Positions 27,559-36,676 of a stretch of DNA of 64,000 nt are shown piece after piece. The DNA lies in NCBI GenBank assembly GCA_000403315.2, contig KE159636.1, forward strand, positions 305,986 through 369,985. The letters run 5' to 3'. The DNA comes from Lachnospiraceae bacterium A2. GTDB lineage: Bacteria > Bacillota > Clostridia > Lachnospirales > Lachnospiraceae. The notes beneath the pieces are model-generated. The model did no database searches, was not told the origin of the DNA, and was given only the letters and a program-made list of their open reading frames with translations. The number at the start of each line of letters is the position of its first letter. The stretch's first letter is position 1. The position numbers were made by a program, and so were the translations under genes.

Positions 27559-28510
27559 GAATTAAGATTTAGTAATCTTACGGTAGAGCATATTTTACCG
27601 CAGAAAGAAAATGCTGCTGTGTGGAAAAAAGAAGTTGGTGATGATTACAGCAGGGTATATGAAATATATTTGCATACGCTTGGCAATTTGACTATTACAG
27701 GGCATAACAGTGAACTTGGAACGAAATCATTCCATGACAAGAAGAAAATCATCTGTGAAAATTCAAAGGCAAATATTTTGAACAGAGAAGTTTTGTCTGC
27801 GGAGAACTGGGATGGGCCTTCGATCCGGAACAGGGCAAAGGTACTTTCTGGTATCCTGATTCGTAAATTCAATTATGTTGAATTCAAAGGTGAGGAGCTG
27901 GGTTGATTTGCTTACTAAATTTATCAACCTTGCTTATGATTTGCACACGGAAATTTTGAGCGATTTAGCAGCGGAGGATTATTCTATTTTAAATGCGGAC
28001 AAAACATATATTACAAATGACGAGAGGAAACTCCGCAAAGCGAAACAGATTGACAATAGCGGTATCTTTTTTGAAACTAATCTGTCGTCAAATAATATCA
28101 TTTCCTTTATTAAAGACTTGCTGGTTAAGATGAATTTGGATACAGATGATTTTAGTTTTTCGCTTTCAGATGTACCGTTTGATATTAAGGATGAAAATAC
28201 ATGGAAAGAAGGGATGCTGCCGGTTGCTAAATTGTTCTATAATTTCATGGAAGACCTTATTGGCAAATCAAAGATTACCGCGGCGGAACTTGAAAAATTA
28301 AAAACAAAAGAATATACAAAGGCATTATTCAAAGCAACGGGTTATCCGGCAGTTGCAAACAACAGGACAGATAATATGGGCAATTCTTCCCATATTCGGT
28401 ATAGGACTAAAAAGTTGGATTTTAATGGTGCGGATGTTTATATTTCTATGCAGTTTTTTGAATCGGATAGGGAATCTGTAATCGAATGGTACCAAGGGCA
28501 TCTGAAATAA
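27559..28510 (+). pseudogene. Remnant of a GmrSD-type (DUF262/DUF1524) restriction protein
   Basis: Two adjoining frames together match the C-terminal half of a GmrSD-like modification-dependent nuclease. Frame one (27559-27906) begins after a stop at 27556 and has the DUF1524 His-Me-type block NLTVEHILPQKENA, then HTLGNLTITGHNSELG. Frame two (open from 27875 to 28510) continues with VRSWVDLLTKFINLAYDL and IDNSGIFFETNLSSNN. The join needs one frameshift near 27890, and the N-terminal DUF262 NTPase half is absent. So the gene is 5'-truncated and frameshifted. It is AT-rich compared with its neighbours, which suggests transfer. Confidence 0.7.
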
Positions 28511-28587
28511 ATAATTTTTGGCTGTCATTGGGATAAGGGGAGCAACGGGCTTGTCATGTATTTTGTTTTTCAGGATCGCTAATTTTA

Positions 28588-28616
28588 TTGACAAACCGGA
28601 AAAATAACAATATATT
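28588..28616 (+). promoter_or_regulatory. Promoter of the surface-protein gene at 28678
   Basis: TTGACA (28588-28593), 17 bp, TATATT (28611-28616); perfect -35, good -10. The expected transcript has a leader of about 55 nt before TAGGAGG and the TTG start. Confidence 0.8.
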
Positions 28617-28677
28617 TATAATTAAGGATGTTGTCAAGTAAAAGTTTTTTTAAAATTAACATTAGGAGGTAAAAAAA

Positions 28678-31341
28678 TTGAAAAAACGAATTGTTTCAAT
28701 TGCCCTAGCGCTTTGTTTATGCCTTTCTTCCCAGTCAGTGGCATATGCGGGTCAGGAAGAACCTGTGCCAGAGGGGAATGTTTTTACAGATGAATCTCAA
28801 ATTAGGCTTGCAGCGGCTGATGTGGAAATTCCTACTCCAACGCAGGTTTATGAGTCGATGATTGCTCTGAAGGAACAAGATGCATATAAAGAGGGGACAC
28901 CATGGACTAATGAGTGGCCTTATCCGAACGCTGATGGAGATTACCATTGGAAGGGAGGCTCCCTTGATGGCCATAATATCAGTGCAGTGGGGTGTGTAGC
29001 TTTTGCATTTATACTTAGTGATGCGGCATTTGGCAGCCTGCCAGCCAGGATGTATGCGGCAGGTGGCTTTCAATATGAGGATATAAAACCTGGGGATATC
29101 CTGCGGGTAAGTAATGATGCCCATACAGTGATTGTGCTTGAAGTGAACGAGGCAGGTGTGATTGTTGCAGAAGGGAATATCAGTACCGGCGACCATAAAG
29201 GTAGGGTTCATTGGGGACGGGCAATATCTAAGGGAGAAGTAATGAGCAATACCAGCCATTATATTACCCGTTACCCGGAAGGCTATGTTTCGCCGGATGA
29301 TCCAGAGGCGGATAAGATAATTGGAGAGGGAAGCCTTGGACAGCTTTCCTGGAAGCTGACAAAGGCGGGGGAGCTGACTATTTCTGGTAATGGAGCGATG
29401 CCAGATTTTAACAGCGCCGAGGAACACCCATGGAAAGAGAACAGTAGTAAAATCCGTAAAGTGGTAATCGAGCCTGGAGTGACTAATATTGGGGATGGAG
29501 TTTTTTTGAATAGCAGCGTTCTGAGTGTAGAGATTCCTACTAGTGTAACCGCAATTGGCAACAATGCATTCAATGGCTCTTCCATTATTTCTGTGACCAT
29601 TCCTTCTAATGTAAACACCATCGGAGACAGTGCGTTCCGAAAGTGCGCAAATCTTAGTTCGGTGACAGTTTCGGATGGAGTGAAGGCGATTGAACAAAAT
29701 GCTTTTCGCGCTTGTAATAGCTTGAAAACAATAGCCTTGCCTGCCAGCATTGAGAAGGTAGGCGCTGCCGCATTTTTTGAATGTACAGATTTGATAAGTG
29801 CGACGTTTGCTCCCAGCGACAAGCAGGTGGCATTGGGGGATAATCTATTTTCAAAATGCGATTATTTGATGGGTGTAACATTGCCCAAATATGCAAACCA
29901 AATGGGTGCGGGTATGTTTATGAATTGTAGAAGGCTTTCTGGGGTAGAAATTCCAAAGGGGGTAGAAAGCATTCCAGAGAATACATTTGCATCTTGTTCA
30001 GGATTCACTACGGTTATTATTCCGGACAGTGTGACAGATATAGGAAGAAGTGCATTCCAAGGGACTGCTTTAAAGAATATCTATTTTGCTGGCACTGAAG
30101 CGCAGTGGAATAGCATGTGGATATCACCTGATCTGACAAACATCGTTTCAAATGCGGTGAAACATTATAATTATACGACTGATATTGCCACAGCGAAGGT
30201 GACATTGGAAAAGAGTGAATATAATTATGATGGAACAGAAAAAACTCCAGCAGTAACCGTTGAATTGAATGACAAAAAATTGGTTTTAAATACGGACTAT
30301 ACAGTTTCTTACAAGGATAATATACGTCCAGGAACAGCGACCGTAACCGTTACAGGTAAAGCCTGGTATACAGGAACCCAGACAAAGACTTTTACAATCA
30401 CAGGGGGTGATGAAAACAACAACGGCGGCGGAACTAATGGTTCAGGAAGTGACGGAAACGGAAATGGAAGCGGCGATAATACCGGAAACAGCGATAACCC
30501 CGTAGGAAGCGGCGGTAACTCTGGAGGGGGCGGCAATACCGGAGGAACCGGCGGCAATACAGGCGGCGGCAGTTCCGTAAGCCGCGGCAATCTTTCCAAA
30601 GCTACCATCAAATTATCCCAGACCAGCTATACTTACGATGGAAAAGCCAAAACCCCAGCAGCCACTGTGGTACTGAATGGCAAAACATTAGTTTCAAGTA
30701 CAGATTATACCGTATCCTACAGTGACAATATCAAAGTAGGGACAGCGAAGGTAACTGTCACAGGAAAGGGAAATTATACTGGCAGCAAAACAGCCACCTT
30801 TACAATTACCAAAGCATCAAACCAGACAGCAACATCCATTACCTGCAAAAAAACGGTATATAAGGTTGCATATGGCACAAAGCCGTTTAAAATCAATGCG
30901 TCATCCAAGGGCAAGATGGCATTTACAAGCTCCAAGCCAAAGATTGCGTCTGTCAAGAAGGGTACTGGGGTAGTAACCATCAAAAATACCGGGATTGCCA
31001 CCATAACGATCAAGGCAGGGAATGTGTCTAAGAAAGTGACAATTAAGGTAAGCCCGAAGAAGCAGTCTGTAAAGTCAGTGAAAGCCGTTAAGGGCAAAAA
31101 GCTGACTGTGAAATGGGCAAAGGATAAGATGGCGTCAGGGTATCAGGTGCAGGTGAGCACAGATAAGAAATTTAAGAAAAACGTGAAATCCAAGAGTTTG
31201 CCAAAGACTTCTTACACATTTACAAAGCTGAAAGCAGGCAAGAAGTATTATGTAAGGATCCGGAGTTTCAAGAAGTCTGGCAAAGAAACCTTGAATGGCT
31301 CATGGAGTAAGGTGAAATTGAGCAGCAAGGTTAAGAAATAA
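28678..31341 (+). CDS. Secreted BspA-like leucine-rich repeat protein with NlpC/P60-like N-terminal domain
   Basis: An 887-residue exported protein. Signal peptide: MKKRIVSIALALCLCLSSQS to about residue 24. Residues about 45-200 look like a CHAP or NlpC/P60 cysteine hydrolase (ISAVGCVAFAFILSD with the candidate Cys; SNDAHTVIVLEV with the candidate His). Residues about 210-490 are LRR_5/BspA repeats (VTIPSNVNTIGDSAFRKCAN type). Two YDG-type Ig-like repeats (YDGkxKTPAxTVxLN) flank a Gly/Asn linker (about 577-635), then a Big2-like domain and a fibronectin-III domain end the chain. No LPXTG or membrane anchor is seen. TTG start after TAGGAGG. Confidence 0.85.
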   Translation: MKKRIVSIALALCLCLSSQSVAYAGQEEPVPEGNVFTDESQIRLAAADVEIPTPTQVYESMIALKEQDAYKEGTPWTNEWPYPNADGDYHWKGGSLDGHNISAVGCVAFAFILSDAAFGSLPARMYAAGGFQYEDIKPGDILRVSNDAHTVIVLEVNEAGVIVAEGNISTGDHKGRVHWGRAISKGEVMSNTSHYITRYPEGYVSPDDPEADKIIGEGSLGQLSWKLTKAGELTISGNGAMPDFNSAEEHPWKENSSKIRKVVIEPGVTNIGDGVFLNSSVLSVEIPTSVTAIGNNAFNGSSIISVTIPSNVNTIGDSAFRKCANLSSVTVSDGVKAIEQNAFRACNSLKTIALPASIEKVGAAAFFECTDLISATFAPSDKQVALGDNLFSKCDYLMGVTLPKYANQMGAGMFMNCRRLSGVEIPKGVESIPENTFASCSGFTTVIIPDSVTDIGRSAFQGTALKNIYFAGTEAQWNSMWISPDLTNIVSNAVKHYNYTTDIATAKVTLEKSEYNYDGTEKTPAVTVELNDKKLVLNTDYTVSYKDNIRPGTATVTVTGKAWYTGTQTKTFTITGGDENNNGGGTNGSGSDGNGNGSGDNTGNSDNPVGSGGNSGGGGNTGGTGGNTGGGSSVSRGNLSKATIKLSQTSYTYDGKAKTPAATVVLNGKTLVSSTDYTVSYSDNIKVGTAKVTVTGKGNYTGSKTATFTITKASNQTATSITCKKTVYKVAYGTKPFKINASSKGKMAFTSSKPKIASVKKGTGVVTIKNTGIATITIKAGNVSKKVTIKVSPKKQSVKSVKAVKGKKLTVKWAKDKMASGYQVQVSTDKKFKKNVKSKSLPKTSYTFTKLKAGKKYYVRIRSFKKSGKETLNGSWSKVKLSSKVKK

Positions 31342-31701
31342 TTATTACTCCGGCGGTTAAATATTACAGTATCTTACTTGCCTTTTCTCATGGGGGATCT
31401 GGGTATACCAGAGAATCTTTGGGTATTTGGTATCCGCATGCCATATGGGAAAAGAAAAGGCGCCGCCAATCGGCAGATTACAGAATAGCCGTATCCCTTC
31501 GGTGGGTACGGCTATTTTGCAGTTGGCTATCGTCGTTTTTTATAATTCCGGGGAAGAACATGCCCCAGAACCGCTGCCAGCGGTTGCCTGCAGGGGTAAT
31601 ATTTGTTATTTACACATTTCCATCACATTTGTTTCCTAAGATAAACAATGTGATAGAAATATGTATAATAAGGAAAAAGTGAGAGTAAATGAGGTAATGA
31701 T
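31342..31701. other. Intergenic region with a hairpin, -10 box and operator-like dyad
   Basis: No credible gene. AATAGCCGTA (31494-31503) pairs with TACGGCTATT (31507-31516) around the stable loop region CCCTTCGGTGGG and is followed by only four T, so it may be a weak terminator. Further on, ATCACATTTGTTT (31622-31634) and AAACAATGTGAT (31643-31654) form an imperfect dyad. A TATAAT box (31664-31669) follows with no good -35, as expected of an activated promoter. Confidence 0.55.
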
Positions 31702-33177
31702 ATGTTTGAGTCAATTGTGGAAGCGGTTGCAACCCATGCAGCCCAGAACCCAGATAAGCTATGTGTGGCAGACAAAGATGGATCGTACACATATGGGGAA
31801 GTATGGGACAGGGCAAGGGCAGCCGCACAGAGTTTGGAAAGGCTTGGAATAAAGAAAAAAAGCTGCGTGATGGCAGAATGTACGCAGGATGCAGATTTCC
31901 TCATATGTGACTTGGCATGTGAGAAATACGGCGCGGTATTTGTGCCAGTGGAGCACAGGGCGTCAGAGGAACAGGTCAGGAGAATTTTGGAGGAAACAGG
32001 GGCGGGGCTGTTTTTGTGCAGCACCAAGTATGAGGTTCCTGTGGCTATGCAGAAAGCAGAGTCCTTATTTGGGAGTCTGGAAGGAGCCAGTGAGGATAAG
32101 GAAGAAGAACCAGCTTTCCCAAAGGCCGGGGAAACAGCCGAAATTTTATACACAACAGGGACTACAGGGCTTTCAAAGGGAATTGAAGTGACGCATGGCA
32201 ATAATATTGCCCTTGCTGAAAATGTGAAATATGGCACGGAAATGAAAGCGGATAACATAGAGCTGATACCGCTGCCGTTAAGCCACTCCCACGGCATTAG
32301 GTGCTGCTACGCAAATTTGCTGAATGGGAGCGCAGTCGTGCTGATTGATGGGGTATCGTGGGCGAAACGGGTATTTCACCTGATAGAGAAATACCAGGTT
32401 ACGGCAATGGATATATCCCCCAGTGCATTGCTGGTTTTACATAAATTAGCAGGTAAGAAACTGGCGGAGCTCAGTGGGCAGATTGACTACATCCAGGTAG
32501 GGACGGAAGCGCTGCCAGAGGATGTGAAGGAATTGTTGGTTTCATATTTCCCTTCTGCACGGCTTTATAATTTTTATGGATCTACAGAGTCTGGAAGGAC
32601 CTGTGTGCTGGATTTTAATAAGGAAAGAGGAAGGGCAGGCTGCATTGGGAAACCCACCAAAAATGCAAAATTTATCGTTACGGACGAGCAGCGTAAGCCC
32701 ATAGAATCTTCGAAGGAACATATGGGCCTGCTTGCGACAACAGGCGCTATGAACATGAAAGGTTATTGGAAACAGCCGGAATTGACCGGGCAGATCATGC
32801 AGGGCGGGTTTATCTATACCAATGATTTGGGATATATCGACAAAGACGGCTACGTATATATGCTGGGGAGAAAAGACAATATCATCAATTATAAAGGGAT
32901 AAAGATTTCACCAGAGGAAATTGAAGAAAATGTCAGGAAATATGGGGAAATTGTGGATTGCGCCTGCGTGCCCAAGGCGGACAAGCTTTCCGGGCAGGTG
33001 CCCAAGCTGTTTGTAGTGGTGCATGACAAAGAGAGCTTCCAGCAGAAAGATTTGTTTGAGTTTCTGAAAAAGTATATTGATGGGAACAAAATGCCCAAAG
33101 AAATAGAAGTGATTGATGAAATCCCCCGTACGTATAATGGAAAAATCCACCGGATGAAGCTGATAGAGAGGAATTAG
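31702..33177 (+). CDS. AMP-forming acyl-CoA ligase (ANL superfamily)
   Basis: A 491-residue adenylate-forming enzyme that would turn a carboxylic acid, ATP and CoA into the acyl-CoA. Motifs in order: P-loop LYTTGTTGLSKGIEVTHGN (about residues 151-169), YGSTESGR (about 292), YTNDLGYIDKDGYVYMLGRK with the ATP-binding Asp (about 372-391), the hinge DNIINYKGIKISPEEIE and the C-terminal lysine region YNGKIHRMKL. The acid cannot be named from sequence. It heads a run with a complete ABC importer, suggesting that importer brings in its substrate. The ribosome site (GAGGTAATGAT) is modest. Confidence 0.88.
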   Translation: MFESIVEAVATHAAQNPDKLCVADKDGSYTYGEVWDRARAAAQSLERLGIKKKSCVMAECTQDADFLICDLACEKYGAVFVPVEHRASEEQVRRILEETGAGLFLCSTKYEVPVAMQKAESLFGSLEGASEDKEEEPAFPKAGETAEILYTTGTTGLSKGIEVTHGNNIALAENVKYGTEMKADNIELIPLPLSHSHGIRCCYANLLNGSAVVLIDGVSWAKRVFHLIEKYQVTAMDISPSALLVLHKLAGKKLAELSGQIDYIQVGTEALPEDVKELLVSYFPSARLYNFYGSTESGRTCVLDFNKERGRAGCIGKPTKNAKFIVTDEQRKPIESSKEHMGLLATTGAMNMKGYWKQPELTGQIMQGGFIYTNDLGYIDKDGYVYMLGRKDNIINYKGIKISPEEIEENVRKYGEIVDCACVPKADKLSGQVPKLFVVVHDKESFQQKDLFEFLKKYIDGNKMPKEIEVIDEIPRTYNGKIHRMKLIERN

Positions 33178-33225
33178 GCATTTGTATGGTGGGGCTTATA
33201 GAAAAATGAAAAGGAAGGAAAAAAG

Positions 33226-34320
33226 ATGAAGAAAAAAGTTTTGAGGAAGATGGCATTATGCCTGGGAGTTACACTTATGTTTGCAGGGTGCGGGACAAAC
33301 AATGGAAAAAACCAGGAAACAGCAAAGGACCAGGAAACAGAACAGGGGGCGTCAGGGGACCAGGAAACATCTGACGGGCAGGATGCGTCTGATGGGCAGG
33401 AAGACGCCGGGCAGGATGCAGGCGGTAAGGACGTTACCTTAAATATTGCTTACCAGTATGGCCTGGCTTATGCACCGCTTAGCATCGTAAAGGAGCAGCA
33501 GTTAATTGAGAAAGCCTACGAAGAAGCTACTGGCGGCAAGGTGACTGTCACATGGAACCAGATGAGCTCCGGGGCGGATATTAATACAGGGATCTCTGCA
33601 GGGAGCATTGACGCAGGGTTTATGGGAGCCGCACCGGCTATCACCGGGGTGACAAAAGGCGTAGGCTATAAAATATTTACAAACCTTTCCGGACAGGAAC
33701 ATGGGTTAATGACAAATGATGAAAATATTAAGTCCTTCGATGATTTAATCGGGAGCAGCAACCAGATTGCCCTTGTGAACATAGGATCCATCCAGCATAT
33801 CCTGCTTGCAATGGCATTGGATAATGCAGGGTATGACCCGCATGCATTGGATGCAAACATTGTTGCAATGGCCCATCCAGATGGGATGACAGCGCTGCAG
33901 AGCGGGAATGTATCTTGCCACTTGACTTCCAACCCATATATCTTTAAAGAGCGGAAGGAAAGCAGCCTGTATGAAATCAAGGATGTGACAGAAGCATGGG
34001 GCGTTGATGATTCCTTTATCGTAGGGGTTGCATCTGAAGCTATACATGACAATGATCCAGAACTGTACAAAGCATTGTGCAGCGCAATTGAAGAAGCTGT
34101 GAATTTTATGAATGAAAATCAGGAGGAAGCAGCAAAAATCACATGTGAGTTTGATGGGAACAGTGAGCAGGAGGAATTAGAATTTATCCAGAAAAGCAAG
34201 TATACGATTGAAACAAGCAACCTGTTTAAACTGGCAACCTTCATGGCACAGACAAAATTCATAGAAACAGCCCCAGAAAGTTATGAGGATCTTGTGTTTG
34301 AGAATGTTTCTGGCAACTAA
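33226..34320 (+). CDS. ABC transporter substrate-binding lipoprotein, NitT/TauT (SsuA/NMT1-like) type
   Basis: A 364-residue exported binding protein. The signal peptide ends in lipobox FAGC (MALCLGVTLMFAGCGTNN), so Lgt would lipidate it. An Asp/Gln-rich linker follows. The binding fold begins LNIAYQYGLAYAPLSIVKEQ and has AGSIDAGFMGAAPAITG and HPDGMTALQSGNVSCHLTS, the pattern of sulfonate, taurine, nitrate or thiamine-precursor binding proteins. The ligand is unknown; the adjacent acyl-CoA ligase suggests an organic acid. Confidence 0.88.
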   Translation: MKKKVLRKMALCLGVTLMFAGCGTNNGKNQETAKDQETEQGASGDQETSDGQDASDGQEDAGQDAGGKDVTLNIAYQYGLAYAPLSIVKEQQLIEKAYEEATGGKVTVTWNQMSSGADINTGISAGSIDAGFMGAAPAITGVTKGVGYKIFTNLSGQEHGLMTNDENIKSFDDLIGSSNQIALVNIGSIQHILLAMALDNAGYDPHALDANIVAMAHPDGMTALQSGNVSCHLTSNPYIFKERKESSLYEIKDVTEAWGVDDSFIVGVASEAIHDNDPELYKALCSAIEEAVNFMNENQEEAAKITCEFDGNSEQEELEFIQKSKYTIETSNLFKLATFMAQTKFIETAPESYEDLVFENVSGN

Positions 34321-34327
34321 GGAAAAA

Positions 34328-34350
34328 CAGCCCGCCGTTTCGGCGGGCTG
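34328..34350 (+). promoter_or_regulatory. Intercistronic hairpin after the binding-protein gene
   Basis: CAGCCCGCCG-TTT-CGGCGGGCTG is a perfect 10-bp GC-rich stem. No T-tract follows, so it is unlikely to terminate all transcription. Such hairpins often protect the upstream mRNA, giving more binding protein than permease. Confidence 0.65.
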
Positions 34351-34410
34351 AGGAAGTTGGAGGGCTTTTCAGCCTGTATCCCAACAGGCGGGACGTGGCA
34401 GGAGGTTATG

Positions 34411-35217
34411 ATGGAGGAAAAAAAGAGGCAGTTACATGCTTTTATTGCACGGGCAGTCTTTATTATTGCATTGCTGTGCATTTGGGAATATGTTGCGAAA
34501 TCTGGTATGATGGGTGAGAAGTCAGAATTGATTTTCCCGTCTTTGGAAACAATTGGGGACGCGTTTGTCAGGAATTTCGTACAGGGATATGCGGGCATGT
34601 CCTTGTGGGTGTATATCGGCAATTCCATGAAGCTCCTTCTGGAAGGGCTGCTGATAGGGATTGTGCTGGCATTCCTGCTGTCAGGCCTGTCCATGGTGAG
34701 CAGGACGTTTTATGACATCTGTAATTTGGTAATATCTGTGTTTGATTTACTGCCGGGTGTTGCATTGCTGCCGGTGGTTATCATTATTTTTGGGGTAAAG
34801 CCGGGCGTTATTGTGTTCCTTGTGGTACATGCGGTACTCTGGCCCATGTCGAGGAATGTGCTGGACGGGTTCCTTGCAGTGCCACGGATTTATATTGATG
34901 CAGGGATGAACATAGGGCTGAAAGGCGTATCATTGCTGTGGGGCGTTTATTTCCCGGCGGCAACCTCTTATATTGTTTCCGGCCTTAAGGTAGGCTGGGC
35001 AAGGGCATGGAGGGGACTGCTGAGCGCAGAGATGATTTTTGGCGTGGCGTCCTGCCCGGGGATTGGCCTGTTTATCAACCAGATGCGGACAAACATGAAC
35101 AATGCAGAAATGTATGCCACGCTGGTTGTGATAATTATTATAGGGCTTGTAGTACAGTATGGCGTACTTTCACCAATTGAAAAATGCACAGTGAAAAAAT
35201 GGGGAATGTCAAGATGA
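34411..35217 (+). CDS. ABC transporter permease, NitT/TauT (SsuC) type
   Basis: A 268-residue inner-membrane protein with about six hydrophobic segments. The EAA loop, which docks the ATPase, is visible as [23 protein letters not shown] (given as about residues 168-190). I prefer ATG 34411, five bases after GGAGG; ATG 34408 is adjacent and earlier in-frame codons lie in the hairpin region. The stop overlaps the ATPase start as ATGA. Confidence 0.9.
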   Translation: MEEKKRQLHAFIARAVFIIALLCIWEYVAKSGMMGEKSELIFPSLETIGDAFVRNFVQGYAGMSLWVYIGNSMKLLLEGLLIGIVLAFLLSGLSMVSRTFYDICNLVISVFDLLPGVALLPVVIIIFGVKPGVIVFLVVHAVLWPMSRNVLDGFLAVPRIYIDAGMNIGLKGVSLLWGVYFPAATSYIVSGLKVGWARAWRGLLSAEMIFGVASCPGIGLFINQMRTNMNNAEMYATLVVIIIIGLVVQYGVLSPIEKCTVKKWGMSR

Positions 35218-35975
35218 CAAATGAAAAGAATCATATTTTAGAAATCAGGAACTTATCGAAGGTTTTTGATGTTAATACAGAAAAAGAGAAGGACGTGTTA
35301 AAGGATGTGAGCCTGACGGTGGACAGGAATGAATTCCTGTGCATGTTGGGGCCTTCGGGCTGCGGTAAGACAACGCTGCTGCGCTGTATTGCCGGATTTG
35401 AAAGCTATGAAGGCAGCGTGCTGGTAAATGGGGCGGAACGGACGAAGCCCGGGACAGACCGGATTATGGTTTTTCAGGATTTCAACCAGCTGTTCCCTTG
35501 GAAGACAGTGGAAAAAAATATACAGTATCCGTTAAAGCTGCAGGGAATCCGCGATAAGGATGAATTGAAGCAGAGGACGCAGGAAGTACTGGCAAAGGTA
35601 AAATTATCTGGGCATGAAAAGTATTATCCTTACCAATTGTCTGGCGGCATGAAGCAGAGGGTTGCAATTGCAAAAGCCCTTGCCTTGAAGCCGGAAATTA
35701 TATTGATGGACGAGCCGTTTGCCGCCCTGGACGCCATGACCAGGAATGAGCTGCAGGATGAATTGCTGCGCATTTCCATGGAAGAACAGTGTACATTCCT
35801 GTTTATTACCCATAATATCCAGGAAACCATTGTGCTGGGTACAAGGATTATTGTGCTGGCAGAAGGGGGAAGGATTGTGGTGGATGAAAAAAATACAGTT
35901 GCAAGGCCTGTTACGCCAGCCTCAGAAGGGTATGGGGAAACCTGGGAACGGCTGCACAGTGCGCTGTACCAGTAG
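35214..35975 (+). CDS. ABC transporter ATP-binding protein, NitT/TauT (SsuB) type
   Basis: A 253-residue ATPase with Walker [10 protein letters not shown] (about residues 45-53), Q-loop [13 protein letters not shown], signature [15 protein letters not shown] (about 143-157), Walker [16 protein letters not shown] and switch His in FITHNIQE. The Q-loop PW pattern matches SsuB/TauB/NrtD proteins. It completes the importer with the permease it overlaps and the lipoprotein at 33226. Confidence 0.93.
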   Translation: MTNEKNHILEIRNLSKVFDVNTEKEKDVLKDVSLTVDRNEFLCMLGPSGCGKTTLLRCIAGFESYEGSVLVNGAERTKPGTDRIMVFQDFNQLFPWKTVEKNIQYPLKLQGIRDKDELKQRTQEVLAKVKLSGHEKYYPYQLSGGMKQRVAIAKALALKPEIILMDEPFAALDAMTRNELQDELLRISMEEQCTFLFITHNIQETIVLGTRIIVLAEGGRIVVDEKNTVARPVTPASEGYGETWERLHSALYQ

Positions 35976-35999
35976 GAATGGCAGAAATGAGGAACTGAT

Positions 36000-36320
36000 A
36001 TGGAAAAACCAACCCCCAAAACACCAAAAAAGAAACCAAAGCCTGCGCTCCCGCCCGACGACTTAAAAAACATACCAGGCATAGGAGCAAACATGGAGCA
36101 GCATTTGCAGAATATCGGGATCCGCTGCATCGAAGACCTAAAGGGAAGGGACCCGGAAGAACTATACCATCTGGACGCCCTGAAAAAAGGCTTTCAGGAT
36201 GACAGGTGCGTGCTGTATGTGTTCCGCTGCGCCGTGTACTATGCAGAACACGGGCAGCATGAGCCGGAAAAATTAAAATGGTGGTACTGGAAGGACAAAG
36301 AGTACCCGGAAAAAGAATGA
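36000..36320 (+). CDS. Helix-hairpin-helix protein, Cdd1/pathogenicity-locus family
   Basis: A 106-residue protein. After a Lys/Pro-rich start it has the helix-hairpin-helix LKNIPGIGANMEQHLQNIGI (residues about 22-41), RCIEDLKGRDPEELY and the tail RCAVYYAEHGQHEPEKLKWW, which match the Cdd1 (PF11731) family as I remember it. The HhH suggests nonspecific DNA binding; no function is established. It follows the ABC ATPase by 24 bases and may ride on that transcript. Confidence 0.8.
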   Translation: MEKPTPKTPKKKPKPALPPDDLKNIPGIGANMEQHLQNIGIRCIEDLKGRDPEELYHLDALKKGFQDDRCVLYVFRCAVYYAEHGQHEPEKLKWWYWKDKEYPEKE

Positions 36321-36352
36321 TTGCTGCGCATAAAATAAAATAGAATCTTATC

Positions 36353-36381
36353 TTGACGGCAAGTACCAGTAGTGGTAGAAT
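36353..36381 (+). promoter_or_regulatory. Promoter of a short hairpin transcript
   Basis: TTGACG (36353-36358), 17 bp, TAGAAT (36376-36381). The predicted start near 36388 lies only about 50 bases before a strong terminator, so the primary product would be a small RNA or an attenuated leader. Confidence 0.65.
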
Positions 36382-36387
36382 AAGTAT

Positions 36388-36470
36388 GCCATGAAAGGCA
36401 TGCCAACTTTTTATCCCCTCGGTTGGTATGCTGGCCGCTCCGGTAACCCTTTTGCCGGAGCGTTTTTTCT
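36388..36470 (+). ncRNA. Candidate small RNA or attenuator leader
   Basis: Starting just after the promoter, it can fold as ATGCC/GGCAT, then GCATGCCAAC/GTTGGTATGC (10 bp with one GU, 36398-36430). It ends in a terminator, CGCTCCGG (36436-36443)/CCGGAGCG (36455-36462) with TTTTTT (36463-36468). The first two hairpins overlap in GGCAT, so they are alternatives, as in a switch. I cannot match it to a riboswitch class by eye. The next gene on the strand is the methyltransferase at 36677. Confidence 0.5.
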
Positions 36471-36660
36471 TATAGGAAATACCGTGTTACTGTGAAGTGT
36501 TAAAGTATATGGATTTCCTATAAGAGAAAAACAATTATGCGCACTCGCACAAGAGGTAAAATATTGCTTCGCAATTGTGCTCGGCGCAGCAAAGTGTCCA
36601 AGCCCCTCATGAGTGAGGGGTAGGGGAGCTGAAGTGGGCTTGCCCACTTTGTTCAATTAA
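36467..36660 (+). repeat. Hairpin-rich spacer upstream of the DNA methyltransferase
   Basis: No gene. It holds a 12-bp inverted repeat CTTATAGGAAAT (36469-36480)/ATTTCCTATAAG, a CACAA/TTGTG stem-loop around an AT-rich TTGCTTCGCAA segment, CCCCTCATGAGTGAGGGG, and AAGTGGGC-TT-GCCCACTT about 25 bp before the ribosome site. Several palindromes in a row suggest degenerate small repeats or a structured leader. Confidence 0.45.
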
Positions 36661-36676
36661 TGGAAGGGTGAGCCAG

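Noticed and set aside
28735..29697. 320-residue minus-strand ORF
   Set aside because: Antisense shadow of the surface-protein gene; no recognisable domain or start signal.
31419..31682. Short ORFs between the surface protein and the acyl-CoA ligase
   Set aside because: No ribosome site, and they cross a hairpin and the operator-like dyad.
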